Assembly (NCBI GenBank): GCA_002747255.1
Contig: PDUC01000031.1
Coordinates: forward strand, 1-64,000
Length of the DNA stretch: 64,000 nt
Direction of reading: 5' to 3'
From: Acidobacteriota bacterium
GTDB taxonomy: Bacteria; Acidobacteriota; Holophagae; Acanthopleuribacterales; Acanthopleuribacteraceae
Part shown: in pieces, positions 33,756 to 42,254 of the stretch
Layout of the letters: each line of letters starts with the position of its first letter
Position numbering within the stretch: position 1 is the first letter of the stretch
Translations under genes and position numbers: made by a program
The notes under the pieces: generated by a model
Told to the model about the DNA's origin: nothing
Seen by the model: the letters and a program-made list of their open reading frames with translations, nothing else
The model's database searches: none

Positions 33756-35074
33756 AAATAAAGAAATTTGAAGCATCCACCATGAAAGAGGCCCTGGAGA
33801 AGATTAAAGTCGATATGGGGCCTGATGCCTTTATCCTGGCGACAAAGAATATCACCAAGAAAGGACCGCTTGGCTTTGGAGAACGCCCTTTTCTGCAAGT
33901 TACAGCCGCCATCGAGGAAGACAAGATCAGCACACTCGATCTCACTGAAGCTGAAGAACCCGAATGGCCGGGAAAACAACCGGTAAAAGAACCGGAACAA
34001 ACGGAAACAGCTCCCACCTACAACTCAAGGGGCTCCAAAACCGATTTCTCAGAGGGGTTTGACGCGGTATTCAATCACGCGACCACCCCAAAAAGCGAAT
34101 CAAAACCCCTGCGAAAAGAATTGTTGGAATTGAAGAAACTCATTGCTGGCATGAACAAGGGTGACGATTCAATTCAGCCTCTTAAAGCTGAAATTGCCGA
34201 CCTGAAAAACCTGCTCTATTCCATGGCAAAACAAACCAGCTCCATTAACTTCGATACCAAGAACCCAGCCTTAATTGCCACCTACCATCACTTAAAAGAC
34301 AAGGGCATTGAAGAAGTGATTGCCGGTAAACTGGTTCAAATGGCCGACCGCAAAATGAATGCCATTGATAAATCCAATATCAAAAAGAACAAACAGTTTA
34401 TCAGACAGCTCATCAAGCAGACCATTCAAGTCGCTCCTCCCCTTCAATTTGAAGACGGCCAGACCAAAATGGTGGCTTTTGTAGGTCCGACAGGCGTTGG
34501 TAAAACCACCACCCTGGCAAAACTCGCTGCCTACTCGGCTCTGCACCTGAGAGAGAAGGTCGCCTTCATCACACTGGACACCTACCGTATCGCGGCTGTG
34601 GACCAACTCAAAACATATGCCAAAATTATGGACATCCCTGTTCAGGTTGCGCTCAACGTTCACGAACTTCAGCAGGCCATTCAATTTCACCAGGACAAGT
34701 CACTCATCCTGATCGACACTGCGGGCCGTTCTCAAAACAATCAAACGGGAATAAGAGAGCTCGAACAGTTCTTCAGCAATCAGGAAGATATCGATATTCA
34801 CCTGGTGTTGAGTGCTACCACAAAAGGCGGCGACCTAACCGATATAATCAATCAATTTGAAGTCCTGAATCCCAAATATCTGGCCTTCACGAAACTCGAT
34901 GAAACCCGCTCTTATGGGTCGTTTTACACTCAAATTATCAAAACAAAGAAGCCCGTAAGTTATCTGACCACAGGCCAATCTGTTCCGGAAGATTTGGAAT
35001 TCGCGAGCATCGACATGTTGTCAGGACTCTTCATGGGAACGCCCCTGGAAGAACTGCAGAGGGAGGCACATTAA
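33752..35074 (+). CDS. flhF: Flagellar placement GTPase FlhF
   Basis: 440 residues. A basic N-terminal region (MKIKKFEASTMKEALEKIKV) and a variable linker precede the SRP-type GTPase NG domain (about 190-440): VAFVGPTGVGKTTTLAKLAA (P-loop), ITLDTYRIAAVDQLKTYAKI, LILIDTAGRSQ and FTKLDETRSYG. FlhF fixes the pole or site where flagella assemble. FlhG follows with a one-base overlap, as is usual. Confidence 0.95.
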   Translation: MKIKKFEASTMKEALEKIKVDMGPDAFILATKNITKKGPLGFGERPFLQVTAAIEEDKISTLDLTEAEEPEWPGKQPVKEPEQTETAPTYNSRGSKTDFSEGFDAVFNHATTPKSESKPLRKELLELKKLIAGMNKGDDSIQPLKAEIADLKNLLYSMAKQTSSINFDTKNPALIATYHHLKDKGIEEVIAGKLVQMADRKMNAIDKSNIKKNKQFIRQLIKQTIQVAPPLQFEDGQTKMVAFVGPTGVGKTTTLAKLAAYSALHLREKVAFITLDTYRIAAVDQLKTYAKIMDIPVQVALNVHELQQAIQFHQDKSLILIDTAGRSQNNQTGIRELEQFFSNQEDIDIHLVLSATTKGGDLTDIINQFEVLNPKYLAFTKLDETRSYGSFYTQIIKTKKPVSYLTTGQSVPEDLEFASIDMLSGLFMGTPLEELQREAH

Positions 35075-35925
35075 TGGATCAGGCTCACAGCTTAAAGAAG
35101 CTGGCCCAATCTAGGCGCGAACAAAAAAGCGCTGTCTATCCATGTGAGGTGCTGGCTGTTACCAGTGGAAAGGGCGGTGTTGGCAAGACGCAAATCAGTC
35201 TCAACCTGGCACTGGCACTTTCTGTTCATTCACGCGTGTTGCTGCTGGATGCCGACATGGGGACAGCCAATGTGGACGTGCTGCTCGGTATCGATCCCAG
35301 GAAAAACCTGTCTCATGTCCTCAATCAAGAAGCCAATATCAGCGATATTCTGGTTTCCATTAACGACAAACTGGATCTGCTGCCGGGAACTTCCGGTCTG
35401 GCAGTTCAGACTCCCGCTAATTTTGGGTGGAACCCAGTTATTGAAGAAGCCGAGCGATTGAGCCAGCACTACGACTTTATCCTGGTAGATACCGCTGCCG
35501 GCATTACGGAAACCATTATTGAACTTCTCTCCACCGCCGATCGAGTTCTGCTGGTATGCACTTCTGAACCGACGGCCATTGTAGACGCTTACGCCCTCTG
35601 TAAAACCCTGTTTCAGAGAAACCCCCATCGGCAGATCGAACTGATCGCCAACTCCGTGCAAAACAGCGAAGAAGCCGTTGAAATTTACACTAAAATTCAA
35701 GGTGCCATTCGTCACTTCCTCAAAAGGGACATTTCTTTTCTGGCTGAAGTGCCCTTTGATCAGCATATCGTTCGCTCCATTCACCAACAGCAACCCGTCT
35801 TTCAATCCAACCCTTCACTTCCTATATCAAAGACGTTTGCCTCTCTGGCCCACCAACTCAAGCACTCGAAAAAATGGACCGGGACATACGGCCTAAGTCA
35901 AATCATTAAAACCCTGAAAAAATAA
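35074..35925 (+). CDS. flhG: Flagellar number regulator FlhG (MinD-like ATPase)
   Basis: 283 residues. The N-terminus DQAHSLKKLAQ matches the activating helix (DQAxxLR type) through which FlhG stimulates FlhF GTPase activity. The deviant Walker A motif is SGKGGVGKTQISLNLALAL; LLLDADMGTANVDVLLG and FILVDTAAGI follow. A MinD-like C-terminal amphipathic helix is not obvious (the protein ends HLKHSKKWTGTYGLSQIIKT-type). It limits flagellar number. Confidence 0.94.
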   Translation: MDQAHSLKKLAQSRREQKSAVYPCEVLAVTSGKGGVGKTQISLNLALALSVHSRVLLLDADMGTANVDVLLGIDPRKNLSHVLNQEANISDILVSINDKLDLLPGTSGLAVQTPANFGWNPVIEEAERLSQHYDFILVDTAAGITETIIELLSTADRVLLVCTSEPTAIVDAYALCKTLFQRNPHRQIELIANSVQNSEEAVEIYTKIQGAIRHFLKRDISFLAEVPFDQHIVRSIHQQQPVFQSNPSLPISKTFASLAHQLKHSKKWTGTYGLSQIIKTLKK

Positions 35926-35934
35926 GGAGACATC

Positions 35935-36693
35935 ATGAGCAGCTCAGAAAATGTAATGGAATTCAATAAAGATGACAGGGAAGAACTCATTCACGAATAC
36001 ATCCCCCTGGTAAAGTACCTGGCTCATCGTATCAGCATTAAACTTCCAAGCCATGTTGAGCTGGATGATTTGGTCAATTCTGGAGTCATCGGCCTGATCG
36101 ACGCCATTGAAAAATTTGATCCGGGCCGGGGTATTAAGTTTAAAACCTATGCCGAATTCAGAATAAGAGGCTCCATTTACGATGGATTGAGAAGTCTGGA
36201 CTGGGTCCCGCGTTCGGTTCGCAAACAGAAGAAGTATGTAGAAGAACGCTGTTCGAGCCTGGAACAGGAGTTGGGCAGGCAAGCAACGGATGAAGAGCTT
36301 TCTGCCAATATGGGTATCGGCATTGAGGAGTTTTATAAAATTCTGGATAACTTGAAGGGTGTCACACTGGGTTCATTTATTGAAATCAACAACAATGACA
36401 GCCAAAACACGGGCGAAGGTGAATCGACCATCGCCTTTATTCCCGACACCTCTGCTGACGACCCCTATTACGTTTTTCAGAAACAGGAACTCACCAATAT
36501 CCTGGCCGAAGCCATCAGGAACCTGCCAGAAAAGGAAAAACACGTTGTATCTCTCTACTATTTCGATGAGCTGACTATGAGAGAGATTGGAACTGTCTTA
36601 AATATTACGGAGTCCAGGGTGTCCCAATTGCACACCAAGTCCATGCTCCAGTTGCGCGATCATTTGAAAAAGAACTTCGCAGGTGCTATCTGA
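35935..36693 (+). CDS. fliA: Flagellar sigma factor FliA (sigma-28/WhiG type)
   Basis: 252 residues, AAGGAG site. Region 2 (DLVNSGVIGLIDAIEKFDPG, RGIKFKTYAEFRIRGSIYDG, LRSLDWVPRSVR) is the FliA/WhiG signature. Region 3 (LEQELGRQATDEELSANMGI) and region 4 (LPEKEKHVVSLYYFDELTMR, LNITESRVSQLHTKSMLQLR) are complete. It should transcribe late flagellar genes such as flagellin, which are not in this window. It is itself within a sigma-54 operon, giving a sigma-54 to sigma-28 cascade. Confidence 0.95.
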   Translation: MSSSENVMEFNKDDREELIHEYIPLVKYLAHRISIKLPSHVELDDLVNSGVIGLIDAIEKFDPGRGIKFKTYAEFRIRGSIYDGLRSLDWVPRSVRKQKKYVEERCSSLEQELGRQATDEELSANMGIGIEEFYKILDNLKGVTLGSFIEINNNDSQNTGEGESTIAFIPDTSADDPYYVFQKQELTNILAEAIRNLPEKEKHVVSLYYFDELTMREIGTVLNITESRVSQLHTKSMLQLRDHLKKNFAGAI

Positions 36694-36727
36694 TGCTGCG
36701 CATCATCTCAACTCCATGGAGGATTAA

Positions 36728-37744
36728 ATGGCAAAGATTCTAACTCAAGAAGAAGTCGACGCGCTGTTAAGCACGGTTCAAACCGGACCGAGCCCCTCAG
36801 ACGGCGCCACCCCAAGTGTGGAGATCCCGGTTCCGGACACCAGGAAATCCAAAACACAGACTTTCAAGAAAGTCACAGTTTACAATTTCAAACGACCAGA
36901 CCGCGTTTCAAAGGAACAAATGCGATCCCTGCACTTCCTGCACGATCGCTTTGCAAGGAATTTTTCAAGTTCCCTGAGTGCGTTTCTGCGAACCATTTCT
37001 GAAATCAACCTGGTCAGCGTGGAACAGCTCACTTATTCTGAATTCCTTCTCAGTCTGCCCGATCCAACTTGCTTTTGCTCTGTTTCCATGAAGCCGCTGG
37101 AGGGCAATGCCGCTCTGGAAATCAACCCCTCACTGGTTTTTCCCATTATCGATAAAATGCTCGGTGGCCCGGGAGAGCCATTGCAGGAAATAAGGGCCTT
37201 GACAGCCATTGAGCAGAATATTTTTGAGTCTATCCTGAAGCTTGTCTTAAAAGATCTCATGGATGTTTGGGAACAGATCGTCAAGCTGGATATGAGAGTC
37301 CACGCCCAGGAAACATCACCACAGCTCATACAAGTAGTCGCGCCCAATGAAGTGGTTGTTCTCATCGTTTTTGAAGTGAAATTTCAGGACGTGGTGGGAA
37401 TGATCAACTTCTGCATTCCCTCCATCATTTTGGAGCCCATCTCCAAAGAGTTCGATCAGGAATGGTACACGGGTTACAAGAAGAGCGATACGTTTGAAGA
37501 AGCCCGTATGCTGACCGAACTCATGCAACGCGTTTACTTTGAAGTATCTGGAGAGATCAGAGGTTCCACCATACCGGTGCGTGACTTCTTGAATCTGGAA
37601 GTCGGCGATATTATCCAACTGGTCAACAAGCCGGATGACCCCATGATTCTGAGTGTCAACTCCACACCCAAACACCGGGGACAAATTGTCCTTCTCAACC
37701 AAAAAAGAGCCTTCCAGCTGGAAGAACCAATTTACACACCCTGA
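36728..37744 (+). CDS. fliM: Flagellar motor switch protein FliM
   Basis: 338 residues. The N-terminal ILTQEEVDALLSTVQTG matches the FliM start; a middle CheC-like domain (LHFLHDRFARNFSSSLSAFL, ...PSLVFPIIDKMLGGPG, LTAIEQNIFESILKLVL) and a C-terminal SpoA domain (FLNLEVGDIIQLVNKPDDPM) follow. FliM binds phosphorylated CheY at the switch. GGAGG precedes the ATG. Confidence 0.95.
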   Translation: MAKILTQEEVDALLSTVQTGPSPSDGATPSVEIPVPDTRKSKTQTFKKVTVYNFKRPDRVSKEQMRSLHFLHDRFARNFSSSLSAFLRTISEINLVSVEQLTYSEFLLSLPDPTCFCSVSMKPLEGNAALEINPSLVFPIIDKMLGGPGEPLQEIRALTAIEQNIFESILKLVLKDLMDVWEQIVKLDMRVHAQETSPQLIQVVAPNEVVVLIVFEVKFQDVVGMINFCIPSIILEPISKEFDQEWYTGYKKSDTFEEARMLTELMQRVYFEVSGEIRGSTIPVRDFLNLEVGDIIQLVNKPDDPMILSVNSTPKHRGQIVLLNQKRAFQLEEPIYTP

Positions 37745-37762
37745 GAAAACGAGGAAAACACC

Positions 37763-38740
37763 ATGAATAGCTTGAACACTGAACAAACTGAAACCCTTGG
37801 AATTTTAGCAGAAGTCATAGCCGACTCGTCCTTTACAGTCCTGTCCATGCTGCTTGGAAGAGATATCGACCTCATGCCCACGCGCTCAGATGTCATTCCC
37901 CAACAGGAAGTGGAAGAACTGAACTGGCAAAAAACCGTCATTGCCAAAGCAACCTTCACCAAGGGAATTGAAGGGCAAATCTACTTTGTCTTTAACATGG
38001 AAGATGTCACCAAAATCATCGACTTGATGCTGGGCGGTGAAGGTGAGCCAGCGGAAGAGCTCAATGAGGACAGCTCGGACGCGCTGAGTGAAACCATTAA
38101 TCAGATTCTGGGAGCAACCTCACAAACCCTGACAGAACGCATTGAGCTCAGTGTCTCTGTTGGTCAGGCAGAAGTGGACTCAAGTGAAGATCCGGTGACA
38201 CTTATTCAGAACCACATCGCCAGTGAAAGCTTTCCGGGAATTGATTTCACCATGGGTCTGGATGATCTCATTAACTCTAAAATGGTTTTAGCTATCAACG
38301 AGACCATGCTCAACTCGCTCACAGAGGCACTCAATCGCAAGGATGAAACACCACCCGCGGCATTTGAGGCCAACTCGCCCGCCGAAACGCCGCAACCTGC
38401 GGCCAGTACAGTAGCCGCACCACAGCCAACGGCTGCTCCAGTGTCGACACCCGCTCCAGGCTTTACGGCTCCACCAGAAATTAAGAATATCGATCTACTG
38501 ATGGACATCGAGTTGCCCATTCTCATTCAGATCGGTAAAACAGAGCTGTTGCTGCAGGACATTTTGAAACTTACACCCGGAGCAATCATTGAACTCAACA
38601 AGGCAACCGAAGATCCCATCGACATGCTGGTCAACGACAAACTCGTTGCCAGAGGCGAAGTGGTCGTGGTTGAAGGCAACTTTGCCTTCCGCATAACGGA
38701 AATAGCCTCTCCTGCAGATCGAATCCAGTCACTTAGATAA
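37763..38740 (+). CDS. fliY: FliY-type motor switch protein: CheC/CheX-like domain fused to FliN
   Basis: 325 residues. Residues about 1-200 resemble a CheC/FliM-middle fold (GQIYFVFNMEDVTKIIDLML, SDALSETINQILGATSQTLT). A Pro/Ala/Thr-rich linker (about 202-240) leads to a FliN SpoA domain (245-325: DIELPILIQIGKTELLLQDI, LKLTPGAIIELNK, NFAFRITEIASPADR). FliY in Bacillus and Leptospira has this layout, with CheY-P phosphatase activity in some. The phosphatase motif (E..N) was not confirmed. It is the second FliN-type protein in the operon. Confidence 0.85.
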   Translation: MNSLNTEQTETLGILAEVIADSSFTVLSMLLGRDIDLMPTRSDVIPQQEVEELNWQKTVIAKATFTKGIEGQIYFVFNMEDVTKIIDLMLGGEGEPAEELNEDSSDALSETINQILGATSQTLTERIELSVSVGQAEVDSSEDPVTLIQNHIASESFPGIDFTMGLDDLINSKMVLAINETMLNSLTEALNRKDETPPAAFEANSPAETPQPAASTVAAPQPTAAPVSTPAPGFTAPPEIKNIDLLMDIELPILIQIGKTELLLQDILKLTPGAIIELNKATEDPIDMLVNDKLVARGEVVVVEGNFAFRITEIASPADRIQSLR

Positions 38741-38801
38741 AACGAGCTGGCTTTTGACAGAGCGGTTAACACAGTAAACGCGTCAAACAACTGCTTACGG
38801 G

Positions 38802-39782
38802 CTAAATGAAGCTCTGTCTTTTCCTCATTTCTGTTTCTCGCTTAAAGGATTCTGAATAGTTCAGGCATTCCCTCTTGCTCACTTCGTAGATTAAAAATTC
38901 AAGGAAGCTGCCTAAGTCCATTAGAATCCCTTCAAATTGTTGCGCCATTGTTACCAGGGGTTTGTAATCTGAATCGGAATGGACGCCCTTTCTCTCCGCC
39001 AACGCTTCGTGGGTCTGTATAAAAGCCTTTGTCAATGCGCTGAATGCGCGTATTTTCTTGTTCAGCTCAAAGTAGTCGGTGCATCTCATTAAATACTTCT
39101 TCTCGATGACATTCAAGAGGAAGAAACGATCCATATTGGTCAGAACCGCCCCAACTGTTTTCCACTGTTCGGGTGAAACAAGCTTGTTCTTGGCGAAAAC
39201 CGCTCTCATTTTCTGAAAAACTTGAGGTGTTAAATTCGATTTCCTGAGCTTGGTCTGAATCTGGATGATCATATTCAAGAGATTGTTAGTGACCTTGATT
39301 TCCTTGGCAAGACTGTTGTAGTAGAGTTTCACGAACAGCGATTCAAATACCTCGTCTCCCAACCCGAGCCGCACAGCCGCCAAATCGCGCGTTGTGTGTT
39401 TAATGAAATTTCTCAGCTTGCCAACCGTATCGTCGATATCGGATTTAATTTTTTCCGGCATGTGATTGGCCCGATCGACAAAATCGCCCATGATCAAATC
39501 AAAGGCCATTTTCACTTCATCGCTCACAAGAACCTTTGCAAAAGTTACCTCTACAGCATTAGCTGGTGTTCGTATGATGCGAATCATCTCAATTTCAACT
39601 TTTCGTGCAAACTCCAGAATTTCGTCGTTAATCAAACCCATACGGTAAAAACTGCTCTCGATAATTTCCTGTGGTGATTGCAAGATGACATCGAGCTCAA
39701 CTAAAAAGTCCAAAAACGTCTGAATAACCTTATCGTTAGCCAGAACACTCATTTGCCTTGCTGAAATGTCTGTTTGCGTCAT
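38802..39782 (-). CDS. Unrecognised all-helical protein
   Basis: 326 residues with no domain I recognise and no signal peptide or membrane segment. It is predicted to be almost wholly helical, rich in charged residues, with blocks such as VIQTFLDFLVELDVILQSPQ, EIEMIRIIRTPANAVEVTFA and IIQIQTKLRKSNLTPQVFQK. An AGGA site lies about 10 bases before the ATG. It converges with the flagellar operon, whose last stop is 61 bases away. A motility-related role is possible from position only. Confidence 0.7.
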   Translation of the reverse strand: MTQTDISARQMSVLANDKVIQTFLDFLVELDVILQSPQEIIESSFYRMGLINDEILEFARKVEIEMIRIIRTPANAVEVTFAKVLVSDEVKMAFDLIMGDFVDRANHMPEKIKSDIDDTVGKLRNFIKHTTRDLAAVRLGLGDEVFESLFVKLYYNSLAKEIKVTNNLLNMIIQIQTKLRKSNLTPQVFQKMRAVFAKNKLVSPEQWKTVGAVLTNMDRFFLLNVIEKKYLMRCTDYFELNKKIRAFSALTKAFIQTHEALAERKGVHSDSDYKPLVTMAQQFEGILMDLGSFLEFLIYEVSKRECLNYSESFKRETEMRKRQSFI

Positions 39783-39956
39783 CGTCTGTTATTCCTTCTG
39801 TACACCCATGAAGGCGAATATCAGTATTCGACTTATCGGTAAAATCCAGAATATCAATAAATCTATTATCCCAACAAGTACCGTTCCATCCAGGCAGGAC
39901 TGAACAGTGAAACGAACAGCAAAAAAAAAGTGGCAAATGATTGAACGGGACTGAAG

Positions 39957-39978
39957 AACGGTTTCACCGTTTTTTTTT
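39957..39978 (+). terminator. Orphan terminator-like hairpin
   Basis: AACGGT-TTC-ACCGTT followed by eight T on the plus strand. There is no plus-strand gene between it and the divergent gene start at 39782, so it may end a short unannotated transcript or attenuate the downstream transporter gene. Confidence 0.6.
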
Positions 39979-40111
39979 GAGATAACCGCGAAAGGACACC
40001 ACAGAGCACAGCAAGGTGTTTCATTTCACGGAAAGAGACGCATTCAAACCATATTCCCCGTTTATCGTGGTTGGAAAAGAGGCCGCCCGGAAAGCTCTTT
40101 CAGCTTTAAAC

Positions 40112-40141
40112 GTGACTAAAGGGGATCGACTGGGTTAAAAT
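40112..40141 (+). promoter_or_regulatory. Possible promoter of the POT transporter gene
   Basis: GTGACT (40112-40117) and TAAAAT (40136-40141) are 18 bases apart, about 60 bases before the start codon. Four of six bases match at -35 and five of six at -10. The rest of the 39783-40200 intergenic region holds the orphan hairpin above and nothing else I can support. Confidence 0.4.
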
Positions 40142-40200
40142 CACAAGTCCGACATTCCGTTACGACATCCAGATGATGTCAATCCTATTTGGAGGAGAAT

Positions 40201-42135
40201 ATGAAATCTACCCCTACAGAGAAAGGACACCCAAAGGGTCTCTACTCTCTTTTCTTTACTGAAATGTGGGAGCGCCTTGGCTTCTACCTCATGCTAGGAA
40301 TCCTGTTCCTCTACATTACAGACACCGAACGCGGTGGTCTTGGTTTTTCTCTAAAAGTTGCCGGTGAAATTTACGGTACCTATATGGCTTTTGTTTATTT
40401 CACTCCTTTTGTAGGCGGCATGATTGCCGACCGCCTGCTGGGCTACCGTCGTTCTGTTTTCATTGGCGGAATTCTGATGGCCGCTGGCTACTTCTCACTG
40501 GGTTTCCGCAGTTTGCCTACCTTCTTTGCCGGATTGATCCTGCTCTGTCTTGGCAACGGCTTTTTCAAACCCAATATATCGGCCATGGTTGGCAATCTCT
40601 ACGCACCGGACGATACACGCCGCGATGCCGGTTTCAATATTTTCTACATGGGCATTAACGTTGGCGCCACCTTGAGTGCACTTCTAGCGGCTCCTCTTCG
40701 CAACCTCTGGAGTTTCAACATGGCCTTTTCCGCCGCAGGCGTAGGCATGCTGATTGGTGTTGCAGTTCTGGTCATTAACTGGAAGAAACTCGGTAAAGCA
40801 GACCGACAACCCACAACAGAAGAAGGCGATTTTGGCCTGAAACAGCTTTTCCTGACCATCCTCCTGCCCGCTTGTGTCTTTGGTGTCATCGGCTATTTCA
40901 TTGGAAACCACATCCAGCTGGTTCAAGATACTATCGGCTCGATTACCTTTGGCTTCCTGATAGGTATGCTGCCCATCGGCGTTTACTTCTACATGCTGGT
41001 CAAGAACGCATCGCCCGAAGAAAAACCCGGCCTGGGTGCTTTAATTCCCGTCTACGTGGCTGGCGGCGCGTTTTTTATGGTTCTTCACCTGAGTGGCGGT
41101 CTCATTACGGTGTTTGCCGAACACGACACCAACCGCCAGGCCGAGTGGATTCCGGAAGCGACTGATTTCTATGCGCAAAAAGCCATGCCGAGCTATTTCC
41201 AGAACGCGCGACCTGATCTGCCGCGGCCCGATGAACGCACCTTGCTGATTGTACCCGATCAAACTGAAGCCATGTTCGGTGCTCGCATTCTCAGCGAAAC
41301 AACCGTAGATAATTTCAGGAACGATCCCGCCTACAATGTCACCGTACATGACTACTCAGGTCAAAAGCATCTGGAAGGTAATTTCTCCTGTAAAATCTTC
41401 CCGGATGACAATGTCAAAATTAAAACGGAAAAAGACAGTCACGGCGTGGCAACGACCACTGTAAAAATTGACCCGGAAAACACCAAGAAAAAAGGTGAAG
41501 TGGTCATTGGAAAGCAGATTGATGGTCACGAAACCTCTGTTGTGCTCGTTAGCCAGAAAACTTTTGATCAGGTTTACGCTGGCGTCCCTGCAGATGCGCA
41601 GCGACTGGCTCCTGGCAAGTACGTTCGCCTCTTGAACGCCGAAATGATCACCGGTTTGTTCAACCCGGTTTTCGTCGTTCTGCTGACACCCCTGGTCGTG
41701 ATGTTCTTCACATGGCGAGAAAGGAAGAAGAAAGCTGTCAGTACGGCCAAGAAAATCTTCATCGGTATGGTGATTACCGCCGTTTCCCTTCTCATCGTTG
41801 CCTGGGGCTCTTATCTTGGCGGCAGTGGAACCAGTAAAATCTCCATGTTGTGGTTGATTATCTACTATCTGGTCATCACTACCGGTGAGCTTTGCCTCTC
41901 TCCCATGGGTCTCTCGCTCATCACCAAGCTCTCACCCAAACGTCTGGTGGGCCTCATGATGGGTGGTTGGTTCCTGGCCACAGCCATTGGCAATAAAATG
42001 AGCGGCTTTATCAGCGGTCTGGAACCCGGAACACAGGTGTTTGTGGTTCTGGCCGTCGCCATGCTGTGTGTCGCGGCATTCATTTTTGCCATGTTACCCA
42101 AACTGAACTCCGCCATTAAAAAGTATGGCGCGTAA
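40201..42135 (+). CDS. POT/PTR family proton-coupled peptide transporter with an inserted soluble domain
   Basis: 644 residues from the ATG at 40201, chosen because GGAGG lies 6 bases upstream. The POT signature is present: SLFFTEMWERLGFYLM with the E-x-x-E-R motif of the first helix, GGMIADRLLGYRRSVF, and FKPNISAMVGNLY. POT proteins are usually 450-550 residues; here residues about 300-470 form a hydrophilic insertion (NRQAEWIPEATDFYAQKAMP... KTFDQVYAGVPADAQRLAPG) between membrane helices. It imports di- and tripeptides with protons, which suits an organism that secretes proteases. Confidence 0.92.
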   Translation: MKSTPTEKGHPKGLYSLFFTEMWERLGFYLMLGILFLYITDTERGGLGFSLKVAGEIYGTYMAFVYFTPFVGGMIADRLLGYRRSVFIGGILMAAGYFSLGFRSLPTFFAGLILLCLGNGFFKPNISAMVGNLYAPDDTRRDAGFNIFYMGINVGATLSALLAAPLRNLWSFNMAFSAAGVGMLIGVAVLVINWKKLGKADRQPTTEEGDFGLKQLFLTILLPACVFGVIGYFIGNHIQLVQDTIGSITFGFLIGMLPIGVYFYMLVKNASPEEKPGLGALIPVYVAGGAFFMVLHLSGGLITVFAEHDTNRQAEWIPEATDFYAQKAMPSYFQNARPDLPRPDERTLLIVPDQTEAMFGARILSETTVDNFRNDPAYNVTVHDYSGQKHLEGNFSCKIFPDDNVKIKTEKDSHGVATTTVKIDPENTKKKGEVVIGKQIDGHETSVVLVSQKTFDQVYAGVPADAQRLAPGKYVRLLNAEMITGLFNPVFVVLLTPLVVMFFTWRERKKKAVSTAKKIFIGMVITAVSLLIVAWGSYLGGSGTSKISMLWLIIYYLVITTGELCLSPMGLSLITKLSPKRLVGLMMGGWFLATAIGNKMSGFISGLEPGTQVFVVLAVAMLCVAAFIFAMLPKLNSAIKKYGA

Positions 42136-42145
42136 CTAAACCTGT

Positions 42146-42183
42146 AAAGATGCCTGTTCCATTTCTTCGGAACAGGCATCTTT
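42146..42183 (+). terminator. Terminator after the POT transporter gene
   Basis: AAAGATGCCTGTTCC and GGAACAGGCATCTTT form a perfect 15-base stem with an eight-base loop, 11 bases after the stop codon. The trailing T run is short. Confidence 0.8.
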
Positions 42184-42254
42184 GAATTGATTGGTTTTAG
42201 TTGATTAGTGAACGTACAGGTAAACTGCCCTGTTTTTTTTGGGATTAAATAACG

